Positions 23,728 through 34,479 of a stretch of DNA of 64,000 nucleotides are shown here, piece by piece. Numbering within the stretch: position 1 is the first letter of the stretch; every line of letters starts with the position of its first letter. Source of the stretch: Paulinella micropora (lineage: Eukaryota; Cercozoa; Imbricatea; Euglyphida); NCBI GenBank assembly GCA_009731375.1, contig BJOX01000332.1, positions 43,821-107,820 on the forward strand, given 5' to 3'. The notes under the pieces were generated by a model. The model did not search any database, had not been told where the DNA came from, and worked only from the letters and a program-made list of their open reading frames with translations. The position numbers were made by a program, and so were the translations under genes.

Positions 23728-24687
23728 GGAGGGGTCGAGGTGTGAGACGGGCGGGCCGATGTCGGTCAGAAGCGCCAGAGGATCGGGCGGCCTAAGTTGT
23801 TTAGAGTCTGGAGAGGGCTCCAGATCTGATTGTCAGGCCTGACTTTGCGTATTGTCCAATCTCTGGGTGAAGCCAGTGCCAGGGAGCATATGAAACTGGC
23901 GACGACGTTGGGGAACGACCGATGGGCGAGCCGGGCGCGGAGCGTAATGAAGACCTCCCGGGGCGACTGACGGGTGAGTCGATCGCGCGGTGGGGTGACG
24001 AGGCTGGGCGTGTTGGTTGCGGCCCTTACGCCTGTGGCGTCGTCGATGTCGTCGGCTTTGCCTAGGCTGTGGTTCGGAAACAGTAGTAGTCACAGGGGCA
24101 GGCCTGGATCCGAACACCTATCTAGGGCGACCAGGATGCTTATGGTCGAGAAGTCGTCGCCTAGGGAGTACCGCTGGATGATCGGGAGAGGCACAGTGGC
24201 TGGGTGACGGAGGAGCCAAGCCGCGTGTCGGGCATTCGGCTGGGCCTCCACATCGGCACCATTCAGGATGGGGGCCCTTACATTGGTGAACAGAGTAGGC
24301 AAAGATGCCTGTTGGGAGATCGTAAAGAAGCTCCTGATTACCAAGGTGGGGCATGGCTGCTATTGAGCAATGCGCAAAGCTTATAGTATCACGTCCCAGG
24401 GGCGCCAGGAGGTCAACAAAGGTCTGCCATACGCGTCGTTTCTCCTTCAAAGGGAGAATTCTGTTGATGGCAGCAGAGCTGTTGTACTTGGCGGCGTCCA
24501 TAGAGAAAGGGATGATCATTCCACAGTTAGCGAAGTAGTTGAGTTCATCGACGATCACCTTGCGTAGCCGATGGCCAATTGCGGGATTGATCGCTGACAC
24601 ATTAAACGCACGCTAGGGTGTTGGTGGTGACAGTGTGCGGTTGCAGGAACCGCATGTTGGGCCTTTGCATTCGCATCAGCGAGCATG
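23728..24687 (-). pseudogene. Gypsy B gag, C-terminal part, and protease region
   Basis: The stretch 24118-24600 is open and hydrophobic/charged like gag (DELNYFANCGMIIPFSMD), followed by WCRCGGPAECPTRG, which could be a degenerate zinc finger. A protease DSG/DTG motif is not clearly visible. At 24687 the frame joins that at 32493 if copia B is removed. Confidence 0.55.
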
Positions 24688-24694
24688 TTGTCCA

Positions 24695-25084
24695 GTAAGT
24701 GTAACAGTTGACATAAGCCGGTTGTTAACTTGAATAGTGTTTCGCGCTGAGGTACTTTGTACAAAGTTTTTCAGAAGGATAATGAAATTTAACCAATGGT
24801 TGAATTCGATATTAATTTCTATACCACAAGTTTACTAGACTCAATAAATACCATAAATATTTCACTGAGTCGTGTGACCACAATTTATGGTGATGGTACA
24901 GTATGGCCCAATATTAGTAAACCGGTAACGGGTGTTGAATAATGGAAATATTATTGTGTTGATTAATAAATATGATAGGCAAATATGTAAATAGGTAATA
25001 GATATGATCAGGTCAAATGTAAATCTTATGACGTGAAAACGACCATATAAGTGGTAAAATAATATAACAAATATGATTGCTAAC
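24695..25084 (-). repeat. Copia B 3' LTR
   Basis: It is AT-rich, plus-strand start gtaagtgtaacag and end gattgctaac. A purine tract on the element strand (CCGAGGGGGAGA, 25085-25096) lies directly inside it, as expected for the polypurine tract. Confidence 0.92.
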
Positions 25085-25314
25085 TCTCCCCCTCGGCATA
25101 ACATATGCATTCATACATATATACATATATATGATATCTTGTATGGATAGAGTCATATAAAGTTTAAGTCACGGGTATAGTACATGTTAATCCGAGTTAA
25201 CACAAAAAATGAAAATTAATTGAGCGAATGCTCGCATCATAGGATGCAGGTCTTTACCGCGGTATAGTAAGTCTGTTGCTAAATCATCCTAAGCGTCAAG
25301 TAACCACAGTTGCA
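25085..25314 (-). other. Copia B 3' untranslated region
   Basis: AT-rich, includes the polypurine tract at its left edge and a TATA-rich stretch near 25110-25135. No ORF. Confidence 0.7.
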
Positions 25315-26950
25315 TCAAGGCATGAAGCCTGGGATCGCGTCTTTGAGTAAAACGGTAAATTGTGCGATCAGTTCCAATGCTCGCGGAGTAAGTAGCGACT
25401 TGGTCAATATATCAGCTATATTGTCCTTTGTTGGTACATGTCTAACGTTGACTTCCCCAGCCCGTACGCGCTCCACCACGTAGTGATGTTTGAGTGCCAA
25501 ATGCAGTGTTCGATCTGTCACCATGCCATCGGTTGCGTTTAACACAGCCCCCCGGTTGTCGTTGTTGATTGTAATTGGTATTGGCAGCGGAATGCCAATA
25601 TCTTGGCACATATGCAGGATTGCTATATATAGCCGTGCGGCATGTCGCTGAGTTGGCAATCGTCTTGTGTTGACAGCGCGACTGTTTGTTGACGTCTTGA
25701 GCTCCATGCGATCGGCCCGGTCGTCAAATGCAGCTGTCCCGTTCTTGAACGGCGGGTATACTCGCAGCTTCCTAAGTTGCTGTCCGAAAAGGCGATGAGC
25801 TCGAAGGTTCGGGTCCGAAATGGATAAAATATCCCTCTCGGTGTTCGTAGGAAGCGCAAGATGCGTGCGATTGATGAATATGCGACGTCCGCTTCTTTGC
25901 GGCCAGAACTGCAGCATGGTTGACGGCATATGCGATCGCCGGCTGTGTTTGGGTGGCGGGCCACAGGAGTGCGCCGAGTAGACGTGGGAGCGAAAACTTC
26001 CGCAGCATTTCGTCCTTGTTAGCCGGGGCTGGGTCGATGGTTGCTGATGGTGTCGCTGCCGGCTTGGCGTCTTGAAAACCAAAGTCCCTGAGCATGCCTT
26101 TTACATACTCATGTTGGTGAATGACTACTCCTTCCTCTGTTCTAACAAATTGCAGTCCACAAAATGTTCTAACTAGGCCTAAGTCCTTTACCCTGAATGA
26201 CTTGGTTAGGATAGTGAACAGATGATTATGTTGTTCACTATTCTTATAAAATGTAAGCAAGTCATCTGTTCGTAGCAAAAGGTAGACAGGTAGGGAGGCG
26301 ATCCTTTTGTAGTAGGCAAAAAGAAAACGCATGGGTCCAAAGTGGATTGTCTATATCCTATTTTGTGTACGTTGGCTGACACGTGGTCGAACCATCTCCT
26401 GCCTGCTTGTGGTGTGCCATATAGTGCCTTTTTGAGCAATAATAGCATAGAGGGGTCATGTGTGTGTTCGTACCCCTTTGGAGGGAAAGCAAAGGCAAGG
26501 TCCTTGATATCTGCATGTGAATAGGCTTGTGAGAAATCCAAATGTGAAATTAACAGGCCAATGAAAGCAGCATATGAGACTAGAAGCAATAGGAACATAG
26601 GCTGGGCGGTGGGGGATGAACGTTCGTATGGACTGTAATGAATATATTCTAACATTCTATTTCCTAAAGCTACCAGGCGTGATTTGTATTTTTCCTCCCT
26701 GTGGATTCGTCTATCTATATTGCGTCTACAAATGTAGTGTGGACAAGGGGGATTTTGACTGCTAATGCCTTTGCTCTGGGTACCCATTCCAAAGCGTTGC
26801 AGTCGAACAAGCCCTGTAGTTCAGCAAGCTAAGCAGCGTACACCTGAGAATGTGACTTAACGGCTTTGCGTGGTATGTGCAATATTCGTGTGAATAAGCA
26901 ATAGTTGTCCTGCCTAATTGCCTCCCCATCCTCCCCCTCGAACATATCAT
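25315..26950 (-). pseudogene. Copia B reverse transcriptase and RNase H
   Basis: RT: EWVPRAKALAVKIPL, YKSRLVALGNRM, ISHLDFSQAYSHADI, LKKALYGTPQAGRRWFDHV. The active site reads RTDD in LLLRTDDLLTF where YVDD is expected, keeping both aspartates. RNase H: AFSDSNLGSCEYTRRSRTGQ, IAWSSRRQQTVALST, then HVPTKDNIADILTKSLL, ending in TGA (25315-25317). Frames change near 26700, 26210-26330, 25960 and 25700. In-frame TAGs occur near 26827 and 26729 in the N-terminal part. Confidence 0.87.
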
Positions 26951-27070
26951 CGAATGCTACATGTGCTGTGTGTGTTGGATGATGGGATGGGGTCGTCTTG
27001 CGAAGTCGTGGTTGGTGTGCTATGTTTTCTGAACTAATTTTCGCACCATCCCACTCTTTTGGGATTCCCT

Positions 27071-28868
27071 TTACACTGGTGATCCTGTTTGTGGTTGATA
27101 TTGTTTGTTTGCCCTGTGAGTTTTTATTTTTTTATGTGCCAGGGTGATGTGCGGCATTGGTTTGGTTGCCTGTGCTGTGAGTGTTTGTTGTCTGAAAAGA
27201 CGGCGGAAAAATGGTATTAGTGGCACTGGGTGGTGGTAAAAGGGTGCCATATGTGAGGCTAGGCTGTGCATATGATGCTTGTTCTGCCTTTGTGTTGTGG
27301 TTGTCTGTCTGGTGTCTCTTATGAGTATTCTATACACACGACGAAATATGTTGTAACCTATCAGTGTGCCTGGAACTGCGACAGGCTTCGCTTTTGTCGT
27401 TTCCATTTTGACCCAGGCAAAGCAGCAAAATGGTTGGATAAAAGTCTGTACCGGTTTTCTTCCCATCAGCAGTTCCCAGGGTGTTTTCCCACTATTTCTG
27501 CCTCTGGCGATGGGTGTGATCATCCTTATCGCTAGTTGCTCTCTGTGTATCTTCCCAGAACGTATCAGGTAGGCCTGCGTTTAGTTGAGCTGCTAGGGCT
27601 CGTGTGTCGTCAGTCCTATTCATTCGTTCTGCGAAAGGGTTCATGTTCGGTTCGTTTCTTGTAGTGGTTTTGAGAATTATGCCGTGACAGTCAGCATAAG
27701 TCCTCAAAACATTTGATAGAAACTCCCCATCTGAACGTAGTTGTTTGAGCTTGTTGCCTGACTGTCTCGCAAAGAATGCAAATATTTTTTCTAAGTGTGG
27801 CATGTATGTGTTAGCTTCACGTGTGGGTGTGTAGAGCTCGCACGCGAATTTAGAGATAGAGCATGATACTCCTCCTCGGAAATACTTTCCTTATCTTGAT
27901 CGAACGGAAAATGGCCCAGCAAAGTCTATGTTGAGTGCCTCGCCTACCTTAAACTCTAGGTCTAAGTTATTGCCCTTGTACATGGGGGGTTTCTTCGGTT
28001 TCCCCCTGTTGCAACCATGACATGCCCTAACCAAACGTATCCAGTCCTTGCCTGCTATGCGTCTTCCTATGCTGTTGGCAAATGTTTGCATTATTTGTGG
28101 GTTAGCGTGTAGCAGGCTTCTGTGTAGGACCATAGGATCGAATGGTGCACGTGAATCAGATGGTTGTGGGTTGACTGACCACAGGGCTAGGTCTGGGAGG
28201 ACTTCAGTGGTTGATAGTGCTGGTTGCGTTCGACTCGCTTGCCTATGGTGGAAATATCGTGTGTTGTGGTCCAATGGTTGTCTGCCAGGCTTGTCAAGCT
28301 CATAAAGTAAGTGTGAGTTCAGCCTGCCCCTTGCCAATATGTTGTCTTTGTGTGTTGGGATAGGCTTGTCACATATAAATACTTGGCCATTTTGATGTAT
28401 GATTGATTTGTGCATGTCATGGTCGAGGCGTGGTGTGGGGATGAGATTGAATGGAAGTGACGATGAGACTAGTGAGTTTGGGAATGACTGTTTAACCGAT
28501 TTTCCGTTTCCGTTAAGCCACGTTGGAGTGGCAGTTGCTCTTGTCCGCACCTCTAGTGGCTTACCAGATATGTTGTTGAGTAATGCAGGTTTGTCCTGTC
28601 TGATGGTGTGTGGGTCTAGTGGTGCCTTCTCGTGGAAGAGCCATCTATTGCACGCACTATCAACAATATCCGGTGGGTGGAATGTGGATGTAGATAGGCC
28701 ATATGTTGTGGTATCCTCAAGTGAGTAAGTAGACATGCCTGGGGGTGGATGAGGGTAGGGTTGATATGGTATGTCTACCAACATATATGCTTGTTCGAAG
28801 TTGTCGGTGGGTAGTTGTGTTGTTGGTAGAAATGTTCGAACCTTCACCTCACCTCTTTCGATATCCAT
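27071..28868 (-). pseudogene. Copia B integrase
   Basis: Zinc-binding HHCC module (MVLHRSLLHANPQ...CHGCNRGKPKKPP), first catalytic D in ALNIDFAGPF, an in-frame TAA just after (27891-27893), second D in LRSDGEF, and E in NPFAERMNRT. A frame change near 27500 leads to GKTPWELLMGRKP and WVKMETTKAKP, the usual post-core segment. The upstream part carries a long N-terminal region not typical of copia integrase. 26951-27070 is unassigned element sequence. Confidence 0.85.
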
Positions 28869-29006
28869 TGTCCCCTGTAACCATCGGTCGCAGTCGTCGT
28901 CGCTTTTGAAGTCCAGATAGTTGAGCTCTGGGTGTTGCTTAACGAACGCTCGCCACTCATGTATGTTCTTGAAGTCCAGGGCCGGGGGATAGAAGTAGCT
29001 GTCGTA

Positions 29007-30194
29007 CTAGGTTGGGTCGTCCAATTCAGCGTCGTCTATGTCGTTGCAGTCCTGTTCGTCCGCGATTGTTTCATTGTCCGCTGTTTCTTCCTTAGGATCC
29101 ACCTTGGCTTCGAATGCGTCGAAGGCGTCGGCCATGAGTGCAAATTCCCTGGTATGTGAGTAGTTATGATTCTGCTCTTCATAAAACTCACTGAATTGTC
29201 TTGCTGTAGGCCAGGTGGTCCACTGCGGTGGGTCGCGGACGAATAAACGGTCGTAGTCCTCCTGGTCTTGTCTTGTCCACTCGTCTTGTTGTCCCGTCGT
29301 TGACTCGCGAACATGTTGTATGCGCAACACCTGTTTCAGGTATCCCTCGATCTTCCTGCGTTCGTTGTCGATGGCGGTGGGAGGGGGCGTAATAGTGCTT
29401 CCGGGGTCCGCTGAGTCAGTATCGTAGGTGACTAGTGCGTTTGATTGTGCACGTGCATTAGTGCCGGGGTCCACATTTCTCCCCCTCAACACAAATTCAT
29501 CTTCCGTGTTGAGGGCCATATTAGCCATTGTGGCCGGGTCTATGAAGAGCGGCGCGTAAGGGCCCCCTTCACGGTAGCGCAATAATTGCTAAAACGCCAG
29601 GTCGGCCAGTTGGGGTTGATTAGTGGGTATGCCTAGTAGGTCGTAACGGCCTCCCCGGTTCCGAAGTTCTTCAGCCAAGGGGTGTTGTCTTGCCATCGTG
29701 CAAAACTCCTTGTGTGCTGGTCGATCTGCCATTTGATGCTCCTTGTTGCAATAGTAGACCAAGTTGCAGCCACCGCGTCGTCGTAGCTTGCCCTCCTGGT
29801 TGCCACAGTAGGCGCAGTCTTGTCTGATTGCTCCTCTTTTCGTCTCGCGTATACCCCTACAGTCGATGCAGTCCGGGCGCGACTGTATCCAGTCGTCCGG
29901 CAGTAGGCGAAAGTCGAGCGCTATTCCCCAGTAGGCTAGTTGTTCAGTCGTCGGGTGTCTGAAGCAATGATGAGCGTCGATCCAAGCGAATGTGTGCTTT
30001 CTTTCTACCGGTGGTGAGGATGACGCAGTTAACGCTGCTATGCGTCTGTACTGCATGGGATGCCCGTCTGGCAATCCTTGTACAGCAGCTATGCATCGCT
30101 TTGTTTCTACCTCGTTGTTCTGTGCAGGTGGTCGTATGCGAGTTTCTCTGACAGGTAGAGTTGGTCTTCTCGAACGCGTATTGTCTACTACCAA
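29007..30194 (-). pseudogene. Copia B segment with HHCC-like and MYND-like zinc fingers
   Basis: In the first 201 codons there is an H-X3-H...C-X2-C set (H76, H80, C109, C112) like a pre-integrase zinc module, then C127-X2-C130, C143, YC149, H153, H161-K-E-F-C165, which follows the spacing of MYND fingers (C-x-x-C ... C ... YC ... Q ... HK ... C) with one ligand missing and one C replaced by H. MYND domains mediate protein contacts. The frame continues past a TAG (29586-29588) into an acidic region (to 29007) and past another TAG into the integrase ORF. It is placed between gag and integrase, where protease is expected. Confidence 0.65.
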
Positions 30195-30810
30195 AGTGTG
30201 TGTGATAGGTAGGGATGTCGTACGTGCGGGTGCATCTCCGCGGCTCTGCAGATTGTTGTTCCGTCCCGATGATCGCTATGTCTTCTTCTGGTGCATGTGG
30301 TTGTTCTTGTTGTACCGTAGGTGTCGGGGCTGATGAGCCAGTGTCCGTCGGTGCTGGTTCGGGCTCAGGTGTCGGTTATCTTGTAAATCGTTGAGATGGG
30401 CCCGCCTGTATCGACTGGGTCGCAGGTTGTGCAGTTGTTTGCGGTACCCGGGCACGCCTCGGTGGTCTTGATCGTAGAACAAAGTGCTCGATCCCCGTTG
30501 TGCCGGGTGCGTCTGGGACTAGATGCGCCGGTAGTACCCAGGGATCCGATCTAGGTAGGAAGTAGTTGAGAGGCGCGCCGTGTGGTTGAAAGGATGGTGG
30601 CCAATGCGCCGGAGGTATAGGAAAACCTTGAGGGGTGGTCCGGAACGCGTCTCTCATCCTTGTCCATTGAATGTATGCTCGTCGGTAGTCGTTTTCGTCC
30701 TCCCGCTGGAGTTTGGTCAGCGATGTCCATGGTACATCGGGTCGTCTCGATGGGTCTTGTAATAGTCAGGGTGAGGTGGTGGCGACAGGTTCTCCTGTTT
30801 GTCGTCATCA
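30195..30810 (-). other. Copia B gag-MYND spacer, unassigned
   Basis: Arg/Pro-rich short ORFs in all frames; no recognised motif and no clean reading frame. Confidence 0.45.
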
Positions 30811-32117
30811 CTACCTGTTACGTCGGTGTCCGGTGACAGTTGAATCGGTCCCTTTCTGCTCCGGTAGGCTGGTCCATGGGCCACGTAGTGAGTTTCGGGC
30901 TCTGTCGGCTTCTTGACGGCAGGGTGGTCGTGATAGTAGTCGAGGTTGGTTGGGTCCTTTGCCTCGTCCTCCGCCATTGCTGTAGGGCACACGGTTCCGG
31001 TTCTGGTTCGAAGGTCTTCTACGGATGGGACATTCTGCTCCAGTGTGTCGCGATCGGCCCGAACACAGACGTTTGGTGCAAGTAACCCTGCATTGCGCTG
31101 CGATGTGGCTCTTCTTGTTACAGTTGAGGCAGACGATGTCCTTGTTGACGGTAGCGGGCGGGGCTGCAGTGAACAATGCTGTCGAGGACCTAGAGGGTGC
31201 AGCAATCAATTGATTAGCATGGTATGATTGCAGAATGAGTGAACATATTTCTTTATAGTCAGGTTTGTCACTATCAGACCTAGACCAATACATTGTACCC
31301 CCTACGTCGCCCAGGGTGAGAGTAGAACACTCTTTGATCTTGAAGAGCAGGAACACAACTTGGAACTCGTCGGGTAAGGGCACGCCACGCGCCTGTAGAC
31401 GTTCGAAGCGTTGGGTAAGCTTCTCCCTCCATGTCGATAGTTGCTTCCCATTTCGTATCTTGTCTTCAAATAGTTGCATCAGTAGGCGAGTTACAGAGAC
31501 GGAGCCTTTACTGCCGAAGCGTTCGCATAGGGCAGACCAGATGCGTGCTGGATCATTTCCTGCTCGCTGTACGGTGAGTAACGCTGTTGACTCTTGACAG
31601 GCTTCTATGAGAAAGCAGCGGACGTGTATCTGTGCCTTCACATAGTCTGCTGCAGTAAATAGGCCAGCTAGCGTAGTCGGGACCGTGGGGGCGGGTGGGA
31701 GGGTCGAGAAGGTAGTTGTCTTACCGTCAGCTTCAGTCGAGCTTGTTGAGCTTGAGCTGCTCGAGCTAGCTTCCTCCTCCTCCTCATCAGATCTTACAGA
31801 TAGAGTTGTACCCTTAGCACCCTTTCTTGAGCTGAGTCTTGACGGGCGTTCAGATGTCGCAGCTTTGGCCGTTCCAGGGGTTGGGAGGGTGTCTTTCTCA
31901 TCGATGAGTAAATCGTTGATATTTCCAGTATCGTGTAGGGCGACTCCGGGTCTTGCAGGAATAAAACGTATCTTGCATCCAGTCCAAGTAGGAATGAGAA
32001 GATCTGGAACTTACATAAATCGAATTCGTCGATAGGCTTCTTCGGGAACTTGGGAATCTTCAGTTGGTAACGCGGAGCGTCCAAGGCTCCATAAACAGTA
32101 AGTGTAACAGTTGACAT
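30811..32117 (-). pseudogene. Copia B gag
   Basis: The start codon at 32115-32117 lies inside the 5' LTR; the first residues read MSTVTLTVYGALDAPRYQL. A frame change near 31950 is needed to enter the second part, which has a gag helical domain (ESTALLTVQRAGNDPARIWSA...LMQLFEDKI...FERLQARG) and a zinc knuckle CLNCNKKSHIAAQC (C-X2-C-X4-H-X4-C), followed by an Arg-rich tail. A poly-Glu/Ser stretch lies near 31745-31790. Confidence 0.82.
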
Positions 32118-32485
32118 AAGCCGGTTGTTAACTTGAATAGTGTTTCGCGCTGAGGTACTTTGTACAAAGTTTTCAGAAGGATAATGAAATTTAACCAATG
32201 GTTGAATTCGATATTAATTTCTATACCACAAGTTTACTAGACTCAATAAATACCATAAATATTTCACTGAGTCGTGTGACCACAATTTATGGTGATGGTA
32301 CAGTATGGCCCAATATTAGTAAACCGGTAACGGGTATTGAATAATGCAAATATTATTGTGTTGATTAATAAATATGATAGGCAAATATGTAAATAGGTAA
32401 TAGATATGATCAGGTCAAATGAAATGTTATGACGTGAAAACGACCATATAAGTGGTAAAATAATATAGCAAATATGATTGCTTAC
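32098..32485 (-). repeat. Copia B 5' LTR
   Basis: Nearly identical to 24695-25084. On the element strand it begins gtaagcaatc and ends cacttac, so the ends are GTAAG...CTTAC. The gag ATG is 20 nt inside the end. Confidence 0.92.
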
Positions 32486-32492
32486 TTGTCCA

Positions 32493-33388
32493 TGGCGGGT
32501 CGCTGCTTGGAAAGCAAAGACACCATCTGGAAATCATGTTCACAGGCGCCGTTATCGAAGTCAGGTTGAGGTTGTGGGATCGCATTACCTGTTCGTTGGC
32601 CTTCATTGATTAGAAAGCTCACCTTCTTCCAGATTCCACCTTTTGCTCGAGGGAATGTGTTGCCGTGGATCGTTGCAGTGGCTGCATTGCTGTTGCCATG
32701 AGCGTACGAGTTGATGTAGCCATGATGATGCCACACTTTGAGCCTCTTAAGAAGGTCGAAGCGGATGTCTGCGCGAAAATGTGGGTTAATGTCGCGAAGG
32801 CAAAATGCCAGGGAAGATTGAAAAAGGATCGAATCGGACTCCATGAGGTTCGATCTCGTCGTCCTTGTTCGGAGGATGTTGCGAACGTCGTGTAATTAAA
32901 TGGGGAGGAAAAGTCGCAGCTGTCCGGGCTGTCGTCGGCATCGACGACGAACTGCTGGACGATGAACTGCTTGACGATGACGAAGGGGTGGGGCCTTGTC
33001 CGCCGCCACCCGAGTTGTCGTCGTCGTCGTCATGCTTCTTATTATCACTTGGCTTGCAGCCAGAAGGAGACTGTGGTCGGACCGGGTAGGCACGAGTTGC
33101 TTGCGGCAACGGTGTGATCGATGAGCCGGGACCAGTGGCCGCTGGTGGATGAGCCGGGGCCGGTGGTGGCTGAGCTAAGGCCGGTGGCGACTGAACTGGG
33201 GCCAACGGTGGCGGAGCTGGGGCCGGTGGTGACTGAGCTGGGGCCGTTGGTGGCTGAGCTGGGGCCAACATTGACGACGATGAGCTCGAACTAGTTGACG
33301 AGCTGGATGAAGAACTGGAACCTGACGAGGAGCCAGATTTATCATCGGGTTTCTCAGGGGATTCTTCCACCTCGTAAGGGTTCGTCGA
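32493..33388 (-). pseudogene. Gypsy B gag, N-terminal part
   Basis: Read inward from 33388: an acidic/Ser-rich start, a Pro/Ala repeat region (PAQPPTAPAQSPPAPAPPP type), a poly-Ser block, then after a one-base shift near 32850 a globular segment (FLINEGQRTGNAIPQPQPDF) ending in QRPAMD at the copia B junction, where it continues at 24687. No zinc knuckle is seen here. Confidence 0.65.
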
Positions 33389-34090
33389 GACAGGATATAG
33401 TAAGGGCCAACCCGCAGGCTGACCTTCAGGATTTTTTCATACATTGAAATATATATTTTTCATGACGAAATCAAAGATTAATTCATATTAAAGCGTTTTA
33501 ATTCATATTTTTGGATGAAATCCGCAACTTTTTCCGTTACTTATAACGGTTTTTTGACTGTTATCTCATTTTACACCAAAAATACACTAATCAACGTTCT
33601 GGTTAGTTTTCGAGCGCACAGGTTGTGTTGTTTTCAATAAAAATTTTTGTTTTATTATTAGAAAACATATTCGAAGTACTTCCTTTGAAGTTTTGAAATT
33701 ATTTCAAATTTTCAAACTGCTTAACGGTAGTTTACACCTTTCATACACCTTTCATACACCTTTCATACACCTTTCATACACCTTTCATACACTTTTATGC
33801 ACATCGGCTACCAAACACCTTCAATTAATGTTTTTTTGCAGTAATACTAAATAATAATTTATTTATTATGATTTGATGTTTTTGAATTTCAAATTCAAAT
33901 TATATTTGAATTTATAACCGTTAGTGAGACAGTTGGTGACTCTCGTGACTGAACGGTGGCAAAGTAAATTAAAATTTTACGCAAACACTGTTACACTAAA
34001 AGTATATTAATTAATAAAACTAAATAATATATTCACTTATTTAATTATTTTGATAAATTTTCAAATTATTTTTGAATTTGTAACCGTTAG
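33389..34090. repeat. Direct repeat D, left copy
   Basis: About 700 bp matching 40492-41158 in the same orientation, from gacaggatatagtaagggcc through AT-rich DNA. It contains an 11-bp tandem array (acctttcatac), about six units at 33737-33795. Within the copy a segment around accgttagtgagacagttgg is partly repeated (about 33917 and 34082). It may be an LTR, since it abuts the start of gypsy B gag, but the other copy does not fit that element. Confidence 0.85.
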
Positions 34091-34479
34091 CGAGACAGTT
34101 ACATTCGGGAACGGTGGCAAAATACGTTAAACTTTACGCAAACGCAGTGTCACAATAAAAATATATTATTACCAAACTTCACACTCAACAATTGACTATT
34201 AGTAAAATTGAAACAAAACATCATAGCTGATTCTAAGAAAATATTGAAACATAGATCACATACTTCCGGAACATACGTGTGCCGGATTGTGAAGCACAAA
34301 AGTAATATTACAGTCACGTCGCATCTGTGGATGCAGATAATATATATATGATATTAACTGAAATATTAATAATTCTGACTTGATTTCAAGGGAAAAGAAA
34401 TATTTATTGAATAGAAATAGATATTAACTTAAAAACGATTATATATTATATCTTGGGGAATTTAAAACATGTTAGGCAA
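34091..34479. other. AT-rich intergenic stretch
   Basis: No ORF or repeat is supported beyond the tail of the repeat D internal duplication. It lies downstream of the minus-strand gene. Confidence 0.5.

Larger units (their letters stand above)
20430..24687 (-). mobile_element. Gypsy B: Ty3/gypsy element, 3' segment
   Basis: Gypsy gene order read on the minus strand: the end of gag, a protease region, reverse transcriptase, RNase H, integrase. The right edge (24687) is the copia B insertion and the left edge (20430) the copia A insertion. The 5' part of the same element is at 32493-33388. Confidence 0.85.
24695..32485 (-). mobile_element. Copia B: Ty1/copia retrotransposon inserted in gypsy B gag
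   Basis: LTRs of about 390 bp with some seven differences between them. A 7-bp direct repeat, TTGTCCA, lies outside both ends (24688-24694 and 32486-32492). Internal order on the minus strand: gag with zinc knuckle, a MYND-like finger segment, integrase, reverse transcriptase, RNase H. High LTR similarity suggests a younger insertion than copia A, yet the coding region is interrupted. Confidence 0.93.
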
